Of a stretch of 64,000 nt of DNA, positions 45,935 through 52,721 are shown in pieces. Source of the DNA: Thermohalobaculum sp039026375. GTDB lineage: Bacteria > Pseudomonadota > Alphaproteobacteria > Rhodobacterales > Rhodobacteraceae. The stretch is taken from assembly GCA_039026375.1 (NCBI GenBank), contig JBCCML010000008.1:59438-123437 (forward strand), written 5' to 3'. Within the stretch, counting starts at the first letter, position 1. Each line of letters starts with the position of its first letter. Both the position numbers and the translations under genes were made by a program. The notes below the pieces were generated by a model. The model was not told the origin of the DNA and made no database searches. It saw only the letters and a list, made by a program, of their open reading frames with translations.

Positions 45935-46864
45935 ATGCCAGGCTTTGGCGTGCGAGTTACTGCCCGGAGCAAGTCCTTCTTTGTGATGTACGGCACGGCT
46001 CGACGCTTGAAGACAATCGGAAGATATCCCGAAATGTCACTTCGGGAGGCTCGAGCAGAAGCTCAACGAGTGATGGTCATTAAGCCTGCTTCAGAAGCTC
46101 AGATAGTACTGTTTGACCTCGTGAAGGCTTTTCTGCAGGACTGTGGAACTCGTCTCCGCCCCAAGACAGTTGCCAGCTATGAGACTGTGCTGAAGAACGC
46201 GCCTGATATCGCGATTGATCGTGTTTCAAAGTCGTTGGCGACAACGGCACATGAGATCAAGGCGTATAAGGCAATGTTCAATTGGGCCATGCGTGAGCAG
46301 CTTGTTGAGAAGAACCCATTCATCCATCTGACCGCCCGCTACGGCAAGCGCGATCGTTTCCTGAGTGATGATGAGATCCATGCCGTCTGGAAGTACGAGA
46401 GCGAACCCTACAGCACGATCGTGAAGCTGCTGCTGCTGACCGGCCAGCGGAGGTCCCAGGTTTGGCGGCTCCAACCGGACTGGATCGAAGATGATCTGAT
46501 CCACTTTCCGGCCAGCATCATGAAGAATGGTGAGCCACATACGATCCCGTTTGGTCGGTTTACTCTGCCGCTTCTCGACGCAGTTCCGTTCACGTTCAAC
46601 GGATGGAGCAAGTCCCATGCCCGAATGGTAAAAGTGACCGGCGTTGAGGACTGGACGCTTCACGATCTAAGGCGAACGTGGGCGACGAAGATGGCCGAGA
46701 TCGGCACGCCCATCCACGTCGCCGAAGCCCACTTGGATCATCGTTCCGGCACGATCAGCGGCGTGGCGGCCATCTACTTCCGTCACAACTGGCTTGCCGA
46801 GATGCGCGAAGCGGTGCAAGCCTATGAGGATCAGATAAAGCTCATTGTAGAGGGGAATTCATGA
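45935..46864 (+). CDS. tyrosine-type site-specific integrase (in-frame stop near the N-terminus)
   Basis: This is a phage/island integrase that would recombine the element at the tRNA. Translation from the internal ATG at 45935 gives 309 residues. The catalytic set is visible: Arg in TGQRRSQV, the HxxR of LHDLRRTW, the later His in LDHRSG and Tyr in AAIYFRHN. An ATG at 45854 in the same frame gives a better N-terminus (MRQRLTDISIRQ), but a TAA at 45902-45904 interrupts it before RSDVKIWDTQMPGFGVRV. A GAA-to-TAA change would explain this. Either the protein now starts at 45935, lacking part of the arm-binding domain, or it is a pseudogene. Confidence 0.85.
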   Translation: MPGFGVRVTARSKSFFVMYGTARRLKTIGRYPEMSLREARAEAQRVMVIKPASEAQIVLFDLVKAFLQDCGTRLRPKTVASYETVLKNAPDIAIDRVSKSLATTAHEIKAYKAMFNWAMREQLVEKNPFIHLTARYGKRDRFLSDDEIHAVWKYESEPYSTIVKLLLLTGQRRSQVWRLQPDWIEDDLIHFPASIMKNGEPHTIPFGRFTLPLLDAVPFTFNGWSKSHARMVKVTGVEDWTLHDLRRTWATKMAEIGTPIHVAEAHLDHRSGTISGVAAIYFRHNWLAEMREAVQAYEDQIKLIVEGNS

Positions 46865-47655
46865 TCCACGATTACAAAACCGCCCGCAGCATCTGTGGAT
46901 TTGTCGAATTTGCTGCCTGGATTGGTGTCGTTCTCGCCGGGGTCGCGCTCGTGGCGTCGATCGCAACAGCCTTTCGGGGAGACGAAGGCATTGTTGCTCT
47001 GGTTGTCGTGGCACCGTCGTTTGGCGCGCTGCTGTTTTGCTTCTTTATGGTCATCAACGTCCAGATGGCCCGGGCAACGATGGACAGTTCCGTTGCCTCG
47101 CAGACGATCGTGAGGGATACCCGCAAGCAGCACGAAGAGTTAATGCGCAGTTTCAGGCGGCTGGCAGCGAGCGCGGCACCAGCTTCCAACGGTGCGATGG
47201 GGTCTGACGCAGCAGGCACAGGAGAGACAAACACTGCCCCTGGTCTGGCATCCGCGCACCCGGCGAGGACCAGCACTGCGAAGACAGAGGACGGCGGACT
47301 GGCGTACCGAGGTGTCGCTATCACGCAAGAATCACCGCACAGGTACGTCGCCCTCGGTAAGGCGTTCAGCACACTCGCCGATGCCGAAGTTTACATCGAT
47401 TTCAGCGCAAGGTCTGAAGAGCCTGTGGCGGTCAACAGTGGGCAATCGACCACTTCAGCACCGGAAGCTCTGGCGCAAGCACCTCAAAAAACGAACCCTT
47501 CAGCCTATCGCGGCATTAGGATTGAGCAGGACGGCTACAAGCTGCTCGTCGAGGGTCGTCGCTTCTCCTCACTCGAGAGTGCCAAGCAGCACATCGACGC
47601 ATTGCTTGGCGATGATCCAGTGGCGAACGGCACTGAACCGGCGCGCGCACCCTAA
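46861..47655 (+). CDS. membrane protein with a duplicated C-terminal motif
   Basis: This 264-residue protein has two N-terminal membrane helices (about residues 17-40 and 50-72), a polar linker, and two copies of a roughly 38-residue unit. The units read AYRGVAITQESPHRYVALGK...FSTLADAEVYID and AYRGIRIEQDGYKLLVEGR...FSSLESAKQHID. The pattern suggests a small alpha/beta domain repeated twice, facing the cytoplasm. Its start overlaps the integrase stop (ATGA), so the two genes are co-translated. I know of no named family for the repeat. Confidence 0.7.
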   Translation: MIHDYKTARSICGFVEFAAWIGVVLAGVALVASIATAFRGDEGIVALVVVAPSFGALLFCFFMVINVQMARATMDSSVASQTIVRDTRKQHEELMRSFRRLAASAAPASNGAMGSDAAGTGETNTAPGLASAHPARTSTAKTEDGGLAYRGVAITQESPHRYVALGKAFSTLADAEVYIDFSARSEEPVAVNSGQSTTSAPEALAQAPQKTNPSAYRGIRIEQDGYKLLVEGRRFSSLESAKQHIDALLGDDPVANGTEPARAP

Positions 47656-47673
47656 GACTGTATGATCTGATCC

Positions 47674-47850
47674 ATGTATCTTGCAGCTTGGTGCCTGCTG
47701 ATCTTCGGCGCGATGATCATGATCCCCGGCTTGGTCTTTCCGCCGGTGGCCATCGTCGGCCTCGGTATGATGTATGGCGGCTATCTCCTGCGCCGCAAAG
47801 CACGCGAAAGTGCGGTGCGTCGACAACAAGGCAGAGGGTGGCTAGACTGA
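47674..47850 (+). CDS. 58-residue small membrane protein
   Basis: This short gene follows the previous stop by 18 bases. The product MYLAAWCLLIFGAMIMIPGL continues with a second hydrophobic stretch (FPPVAIVGLGMMYGGYLL) and ends in a strongly basic tail (RRKARESAVRRQQG). That is a double-spanning or hairpin membrane protein with a cytoplasmic C-terminus by the positive-inside rule. No ribosome binding site is obvious, and coupling to the upstream gene is possible. Confidence 0.6.
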   Translation: MYLAAWCLLIFGAMIMIPGLVFPPVAIVGLGMMYGGYLLRRKARESAVRRQQGRGWLD

Positions 47851-47914
47851 TCGCGCCCTAGGGTCCTTCAACCCGCCGGGCGTTGCAGCGCTCCGCACAT
47901 CACGGAGTACTGCA

Positions 47915-48100
47915 ATGACTGATCGACTGCTGACTAAGAAGGAACTTCGCCACAAGATCGGGTTCTCGCCCGCACATATCGATAGGCTCGAAGCCTCCAT
48001 GCCGACCTTTCCCAAAAGGGTTCGCATCGGGTTCCGCGTCTTCTGGTCCGAGCGGGAAGTCGAGATTTGGATCGAAGAGCAGTTGAACACCCGCTCCTGA
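47915..48100 (+). CDS. AlpA-like DNA-binding protein / excisionase
   Basis: This 61-residue protein is a MerR-like winged helix of the AlpA type: LLTKKELRHKIGFSPAHIDRLEAS, then FPKRVRIGFRVFWSEREVEIWIEEQL. Such proteins act as excisionases or activate the integrase of prophages and islands. GGAG lies nine bases before the ATG. Its position between integrase and second recombinase fits control of integration or excision. A strong terminator follows its stop codon. Confidence 0.85.
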   Translation: MTDRLLTKKELRHKIGFSPAHIDRLEASMPTFPKRVRIGFRVFWSEREVEIWIEEQLNTRS

Positions 48101-48108
48101 TGGAGCAC

Positions 48109-48134
48109 GGGGGCAGGCGTCCAACCCTGCCCCC
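48109..48134. terminator. bidirectional terminator between the AlpA-like and recombinase genes
   Basis: GGGGGCAGG at 48109 pairs with CCTGCCCCC ending at 48134 around an eight-base loop. It lies between convergent genes (AlpA-like on plus, recombinase on minus). No long T-run follows on either strand, but the position and stem strength support termination. Confidence 0.65.
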
Positions 48135-48189
48135 AGACTTCTCAATAAGAAGAATTTGGCTACGCGAACCTCAGGGACGATCCGATCGC

Positions 48190-48801
48190 TCACTCCCACA
48201 TCCGCTCAGCGATGAGCCGCTCTTCGGGACCGCACGCGTCCGCGTAAATCTGGGTGGTGGTGAGAGAGGCATGCCCCATCCACTTGGCCAGCATATGCAA
48301 CTGGATCCCGCACATGGTGGCGTGAATGCCGTAACCGTGGCGCAGCCCTTTTGGGCAGGCTTGTGCGCCCACGATCCCAGCCCGTGCCATTACGTCCTTC
48401 ACCAGCCGATAGGCGGTTACCCGGTTGAGCACCCGGCCACGATACTGCCATAGGGGCGCCGCGGGGTCGGGCGCTGAGGTGACGCCCGGACACCTCTCCA
48501 GCAGGTCCACCAAGGACACCGGGATCGGGACTTCGCGCATCTTGACAATGTCCCGCTGCTTCAGGGTGCGGAAAGTGATCACCCGGGCGCCGATCTGCAC
48601 CGCGGTCGGGGTCAGTGCCAGCGCCTCGGAGATCCGGCAACCCGTATAGAGTAGTGTGAGGCAGAGGCTGCGCTGAAGCGGTGACGCTGCCTCGGCCGCA
48701 GCCAAAAACCGTGCCCGTTCGGCACCGTTGATGTACAAACGCCGGTGCTGGCGATCATAGAGCCGCATCTGCGCTGCATCGCGCGCGGAGAAGTTTTTCA
48801 T
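48190..48801 (-). CDS. minimal tyrosine recombinase (second recombinase of the element)
   Basis: This 203-residue protein is essentially one tyrosine-recombinase catalytic domain. It shows Arg in LYTGCRISEAL, a Lys-bearing strand (FRTLKQRDIVKMREVPIP), the second box GLRHGYGIHA with Arg-His, His in WMGHASLTTTQIYAD and the expected nucleophile Tyr there. The N-terminal SAM-like core-binding domain is almost absent, as in small plasmid or element resolvase-like enzymes. It has no clear ribosome binding site. It faces away from a 235-base region holding two near-identical palindromes, which could be its sites. Confidence 0.85.
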   Translation of the reverse strand: MKNFSARDAAQMRLYDRQHRRLYINGAERARFLAAAEAASPLQRSLCLTLLYTGCRISEALALTPTAVQIGARVITFRTLKQRDIVKMREVPIPVSLVDLLERCPGVTSAPDPAAPLWQYRGRVLNRVTAYRLVKDVMARAGIVGAQACPKGLRHGYGIHATMCGIQLHMLAKWMGHASLTTTQIYADACGPEERLIAERMWE

Positions 48802-48831
48802 AATATTGGATGTCTAAAGACCGGTCGTTGA

Positions 48832-48857
48832 CACGATTAGATCGTGCCCAGTCGGGC
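48832..48857. repeat. back-to-back small hairpins upstream of the recombinase
   Basis: CACGAT-TAG-ATCGTG (48832-48846) is followed at once by GCCC-AGTC-GGGC (48847-48857 region). They lie just upstream of the recombinase start and next to the first CAGAATT palindrome. They may be part of a recombination or regulatory site. Confidence 0.45.
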
Positions 48858-48863
48858 GTGTAT

Positions 48864-49013
48864 CAGAATTGCGAATTCCGTTACACCATCTCTGCGTCTG
48901 TCAGCAGAGCCGTTATTCATGCCATTATTGGTATCGATACGCAGATTGGCTGCGCCTGACAAGAGCATAAACCGCTGTCACTCCGACAATTGTACAGAAT
49001 TCGCAATTCTGTT
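48864..49013. repeat. two copies of a CAGAATT-N3-AATTCTG palindrome
   Basis: CAGAATT-GCG-AATTC at 48864-48878 recurs as the inverted copy GAATTCGCAATTCTG at 48997-49011, where the palindrome with its preceding CA is perfect. The 15-base match is exact between the arms. The copies are 118 bases apart in the divergent region between the recombinase and the lipoprotein gene. Operators for a dimeric regulator or recombinase core sites are the likely functions. Confidence 0.7.
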
Positions 49014-49036
49014 GCAAGTTCGAGGGGAGACGACTT

Positions 49037-49657
49037 ATGCGACTTGGCCTGATCCCAGCGGTAATTCTCCTGGCCGTCGGCGCCTGCACCCCAGGTGCCG
49101 AGCTGCCAACCAGCCCGGTGAGCGGAGCTATGCCGCCGGTCGAAGCGCGGCGCGGCGAGGTGGGCGACGTCTTTGTTTGGCAGCACCAGGATGGCAGTGA
49201 GCGCTGGGTCAAAGTAACGGCTCGGACCGCCACCGAGATCACGTTAGAAAGCCAGAACGGCTGTATCCGGCGAACTCGCCGGGATGGGTTCGCGCCCGCA
49301 ACTGAGTGGCGCCGATGCGGTGGGGGTAGCGGTAACCACACCATCGAGCGTATCACGCCCAGCATTCTACCGTTGGCCATCGGCCGCTCGGAGCGTTGGC
49401 GCTTCAGCGGCAGCAACTCCGATGGGGATGAGTGGGATGGTGTCCGCACCTGCAGTGTTGTCGGGGCCGTGGCGGTGACCGTACCCGCCGGGACGTTCGA
49501 CACCCACCATGTGCGCTGCGAGAACCCATGGCTTGTCTACGAGTGGTTCGTGCGCGCCGATGGTGTGACGGTTCAGTGGGCGCGGACGGCCAAGACCGGC
49601 TCCAGGGATCAGAACCGCCTGGCCCGGTTGGTGCGCTTCACCCCAGCTCGCAACTGA
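49037..49657 (+). CDS. lipoprotein of unknown function
   Basis: This 206-residue protein has a lipoprotein signal (MRLGLIPAVILLAVGAC) with Cys17 as the acylation site. The mature part is beta-rich with four Cys (NGCIRR, WRRCGGG, VRTCSVV, VRCENPW) and several Trp; it has no recognised domain. The pattern of DVFVWQHQDGSERWVKVTARTATEI suggests a beta-barrel or lipocalin-like fold. GAGGGGAGA lies upstream of the ATG. It is followed 142 bases later by a nucleoside-hydrolase-like lipoprotein, and both look like cargo for the cell envelope. Confidence 0.7.
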   Translation: MRLGLIPAVILLAVGACTPGAELPTSPVSGAMPPVEARRGEVGDVFVWQHQDGSERWVKVTARTATEITLESQNGCIRRTRRDGFAPATEWRRCGGGSGNHTIERITPSILPLAIGRSERWRFSGSNSDGDEWDGVRTCSVVGAVAVTVPAGTFDTHHVRCENPWLVYEWFVRADGVTVQWARTAKTGSRDQNRLARLVRFTPARN

Positions 49658-49799
49658 GGGATCGGGCACGGCTGCGGCGCGATGGCCGCCATGTTGCCGG
49701 TTTGGCACCGCGTCGTCGGGACGTTGCCCGATAGGTACAGACCCAACCGGAAGAAGGCACCGCGCGCGCGTCAGCGACGTTGTTCGGATCTCTGCAAGC

Positions 49800-50708
49800 A
49801 TGCTTCTCTTCAGTGTGTCTTCGGCATGCAACCATGGTTTACCGCCGCCGAAGGAACGGGTGTCTGTACCACCCCCAGCCACCGTGCCCGTGTGGGTCGA
49901 CACCGATCTCGTGGTTGACACCAGCGGCACGACGGACCCAGACGACCTGATCGCTCTTCGGCTGCTCGCCTGGCTTCCTCCCGCTGCCCGCTTAGGGATC
50001 TCGGCCAGCTCAGCAAATGGCAGCCAGGCGGCGACCCGAGCCAGTTTGGATCGCTACGTGGGTCTCGATCATATCATCAAGCCAGAAGCCGTGTGCCAGA
50101 TGAAGCTGGGTCTCCAAACACGTGCGCCAGACGGCGTCACACTCCTGGCACTTGGCCCAGGCACCAATCTACCTCAGCTGATCAGCTGTTTCCGCCAGCA
50201 ACAGGTTCCGATCCGCGAAGTGATCTTCGTCGGTGGGCGGGAGCCCGGCGAGCAGTTCTGGCTCAGCGCGCCCATCTCGTTCATCCGACCCCTGCGGGAT
50301 CTCAACTACGAAGCCGATCCGGCGGCTTTTCGGGCCATGATCGACCTAGACGTCCCAATCACGCTTGTGCCTTTCCGGAGCGGCAACGCGCTGCGGCTGC
50401 GGCTCGGGGAGGTCGCGCCAGGCCTTGATGATCGTGCCTATCGGACAGTCCGCAATTGGATCGCGACGCTCAGCCTGGTTGGTGGCGCCGGGACGATGCC
50501 CGCCTTCGACCCCACGGCCGTAGCCTACCTATTCTGGCCCGAAGCATTTGATTGTCGGCCCGTTTGGCTGGAGGCGACTGCAGACGCGCTGATAGCCCAG
50601 CCCACCACGACCGACGGGAAACCTGCACATTGGTGCGAGCCCCGCGTGCCAAGCGACCTCGCCGCCCGGATCCGCATTCTACTGCGCACACCTGAGCCGC
50701 GAGGATGA
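49800..50708 (+). CDS. nucleoside-hydrolase-like protein, probable lipoprotein
   Basis: This 302-residue protein resembles inosine/uridine-preferring nucleoside hydrolases, which cut N-glycosidic bonds of nucleosides. The calcium-binding Asp cluster appears as VWVDTDLVVDTSGTTDPDDLIAL, with an insert in the usual DTDxGxDD. Further matches are LLALGPGTNLPQ, NYEADPAAFRAMID and DPTAVAYLF. The very short N-terminus MLLFSVSSAC could be a lipobox, though the hydrophobic part is only about eight residues long. The inserted loop and divergence leave activity unsure. It may scavenge nucleosides or serve another role for the element. Confidence 0.72.
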   Translation: MLLFSVSSACNHGLPPPKERVSVPPPATVPVWVDTDLVVDTSGTTDPDDLIALRLLAWLPPAARLGISASSANGSQAATRASLDRYVGLDHIIKPEAVCQMKLGLQTRAPDGVTLLALGPGTNLPQLISCFRQQQVPIREVIFVGGREPGEQFWLSAPISFIRPLRDLNYEADPAAFRAMIDLDVPITLVPFRSGNALRLRLGEVAPGLDDRAYRTVRNWIATLSLVGGAGTMPAFDPTAVAYLFWPEAFDCRPVWLEATADALIAQPTTTDGKPAHWCEPRVPSDLAARIRILLRTPEPRG

Positions 50709-50894
50709 ACGGCCCGTAATCCATCACTCTGCCCGCCCTTGCCTGTACCTGCCTGGCCCAGTCCGGGCATAGGTAGGGGCAGTGCAACCAATACCGCCGG
50801 AAGGTTCGGGTACATTCCACCGTACATCCTCTATGTACCCTTAGCCGCGCGAGCAAAAGCCCGCTCATACGGCTTCAGTGATACACATTCCGCA

Positions 50895-51008
50895 TCACAC
50901 TGCCGTCAGGCTCACGCCATGACCCAATGCCTTTTATCTCTTCAAGAGACAAAGGCCCACCTGGGTAAAAGCCATTGGGTCATGCCATTCGGCAGACGGA
51001 CAGTGTGA
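50895..51008. repeat. 114-base nested imperfect inverted repeat (possible oriT/origin or MITE)
   Basis: The inner arms are 21 bases with two mismatches: GCCATGACCCAATGCCTTTTA at 50916-50936 against TAAAAGCCATTGGGTCATGCC at 50966-50986. The outer arms TCACACTG-CCGTC (50895-50907) and GACGG-A-CAGTGTGA (50995-51008) extend the symmetry. Inside lie the small palindromes TCTCTT-C-AAGAGA (50937-50949) and CCCA-CC-TGGG. The whole can fold into a branched cruciform. Confidence 0.8.
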
Positions 51009-51070
51009 GCGGACAACAGTTGACCTCTACTGTACGCCTGACCCCATCCCCCAATTGCACTTCACCCCCT

Positions 51071-51093
51071 CCCCAGATTCAAAAAATCTGGGG
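51071..51093. repeat. perfect 9-bp hairpin upstream of the first ATPase
   Basis: CCCCAGATT (51071-51079) pairs with AATCTGGGG (51085-51093) around CAAAA. No T-run follows on the plus strand, so it is not a typical terminator. Confidence 0.7.
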
Positions 51094-51213
51094 ACACCAC
51101 GCGGAGTGGGGGAGCGGTATACTGTACTCGGACTGGTTCCTTAACGGTTGCACAGTACACGCCGCGCATCTGTCAGACACGCAGCTCTACGCGCGTCCTG
51201 CTGTGCAGCCTTT

Positions 51214-52353
51214 ATGGATCACAGTTACTATTTCGGTCGCTCAGGCTCTGGGAAATCCAGTCTGATGCTGCATCACGCCATCATTGCTATCCGCGAGGGC
51301 CGCGGATTGTTCTTTCTCGATCCGCACGGGCCGGACATCACAAAACTCTTGGACTACATTCCGCCGAGACGGCGGCCCGATGTCATCTACTTCGACCCGA
51401 CGCACAAGCCGGTGTCGTTCAATCCGCTCGACAGGGTGACGACCCCTGATCAGACCGCCGAGGCGTTGCTCTACGCCTTCCGCGACATCTGGCGGTTTGG
51501 CAGAGCCTCGACGCGGGTCTTCGACGAGTACGTGCTCCACGGGTTCCTGACACTGTTACAGGTCCCACGATCGACCGTACTGCACCTTCGACCGCTTCTT
51601 ACATCGGAGAGCTATCGGGCCGAGGTCGTGCCCCAACTGACCGACCCGTACTTGCAATCGTTCTGGCACGAGTTTGAGGCACTGACCCCCAAGGAGAAGC
51701 GAGACGAGATCCGATCAACCAAGAACAAGATCAACTCCGTCATCGCCGACTGCCGGTTGCGCGCGATCCTGGGGCAAGGGAAGTCGGCGTTCACGATGGC
51801 CGATGTGCTGAAGGGGAAGATTTTTTTGGCGCGCTTGCCGCAAGGGGAATTGGGTTTGCAGAAGACGAGGCTGTTGGGGATGTTGTTGCTGACCCAGTTG
51901 CACGTCGCTGCACTATCGCGGAAGAACACCACGCCGTTCGAGGTGTTCATCGACGAGGTGCATCACTTTCAGGGCACGGCGCTGATGGAGATGCTGTCTG
52001 GCATCCGCAAGTTCGGCGTCACCCTGCATCTGTCCCACCAATATGTCCGGCAGCTAGAGCCCGATATGCGGGACGCCATGACCGCCAACACCGGGCGCAA
52101 GTTCCTGTTTCGCAGCAGCAAACAGGACGGTGACTTCTTCGATGAGATGGACGCGCTCCCGAAGCACAGCATCACGCTGCTGCATGAGCTTTCACGGTTC
52201 CACTATCGCGCGAACAATGAAGTGCACGCCGTGCCGCCCCTGCCGAAGCCACAGTGCAGAGGCGCCAAGAGCATCGCGGCGTCGGATCGCACGCATGCGC
52301 GCCCGCGACCATCGATCGACCTCGAGCTTGAACGCCTGATGGCCCTATTCTAG
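51214..52353 (+). CDS. HerA/TraG-like DNA-pumping ATPase (first copy)
   Basis: This 379-residue ATPase belongs to the HerA/FtsK/VirD4 superfamily that moves DNA. The Walker A motif GRSGSGKSS lies only eight residues from the chosen start (ATG at 51214). LFFLDPHGPDI and the Walker B EVFIDEVHHFQG follow, and the TLHLSHQYVRQL sensor region is typical of conjugation ATPases. There is no membrane segment and no N-terminal domain, so the protein may be a bare motor. A longer frame upstream has no similarity. The next gene starts eight bases after its stop. Confidence 0.82.
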   Translation: MDHSYYFGRSGSGKSSLMLHHAIIAIREGRGLFFLDPHGPDITKLLDYIPPRRRPDVIYFDPTHKPVSFNPLDRVTTPDQTAEALLYAFRDIWRFGRASTRVFDEYVLHGFLTLLQVPRSTVLHLRPLLTSESYRAEVVPQLTDPYLQSFWHEFEALTPKEKRDEIRSTKNKINSVIADCRLRAILGQGKSAFTMADVLKGKIFLARLPQGELGLQKTRLLGMLLLTQLHVAALSRKNTTPFEVFIDEVHHFQGTALMEMLSGIRKFGVTLHLSHQYVRQLEPDMRDAMTANTGRKFLFRSSKQDGDFFDEMDALPKHSITLLHELSRFHYRANNEVHAVPPLPKPQCRGAKSIAASDRTHARPRPSIDLELERLMALF

Positions 52354-52361
52354 CGTCAGCC

Positions 52362-52721
52362 ATGCGCGTCAAGGTCGACCACCAGGAAATTCGAAAGGGC
52401 TTCATTCTGAAGAAGTCGTTCTACCAGGTGTCGGCTCAAGTGGAGTTCACCGAGGTTCAATTGCACGTCATCCAGGATCGCTACCTTGAAGACTACGTAA
52501 TCATGGAGCGGGTCCCGGCGAATGCCCGCGTCGATGATGATCTCGATTGGTTCACCCTGAAGATCATGCACCTACTGGACGGCAAGGTGGATCACCATGT
52601 CTGTTCTGACCCGGTTGCCGCGAAGAATTATGAGGTTGATCTGATCGACCGTCTCCGGCTCTTGAAGGAATTCCTCGAAGGCAACGAGCAGATGGGGAGC
52701 TCGAGGATCATTGAACTCTAG
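52362..52721 (+). CDS. 119-residue protein between two ATPases, unknown function
   Basis: This small protein has no recognised family. It is mixed alpha/beta with a basic N-terminus (MRVKVDHQEIRKGFILKKSF) and an acidic middle (RVDDDLDWFTLKIMHLL), and it ends in a helix (DRLRLLKEFLEGNEQ). It has no Cys cluster or membrane segment. It lies eight bases after the first ATPase and overlaps the TTG start of the second, so the three are probably one translational unit. It may be an adaptor for the ATPases. Confidence 0.7.
   Translation: MRVKVDHQEIRKGFILKKSFYQVSAQVEFTEVQLHVIQDRYLEDYVIMERVPANARVDDDLDWFTLKIMHLLDGKVDHHVCSDPVAAKNYEVDLIDRLRLLKEFLEGNEQMGSSRIIEL

Larger units (their letters stand above)
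50709..51213. other. 505-base non-coding region with nested inverted repeats
   Basis: No convincing gene is seen between the nucleoside-hydrolase-like gene and the first ATPase. The stretch holds a 114-base nested inverted repeat (50895-51008), a 9-bp hairpin (51071-51093) and several TGTAC/GTACA motifs (around 50823, 50835, 51032, 51122 and 51162). It lies just before the DNA-processing genes, which makes an origin of transfer or replication plausible. Confidence 0.6.

Noticed and set aside
50739..51008. 89-codon open frame over the inverted repeats
   Set aside because: No ribosome binding site, and the frame is imposed on a symmetric repeat structure.
51148..51213. Longer start for the first ATPase
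   Set aside because: The extra residues have no similarity, and the ATG at 51214 places Walker A as in related motors.
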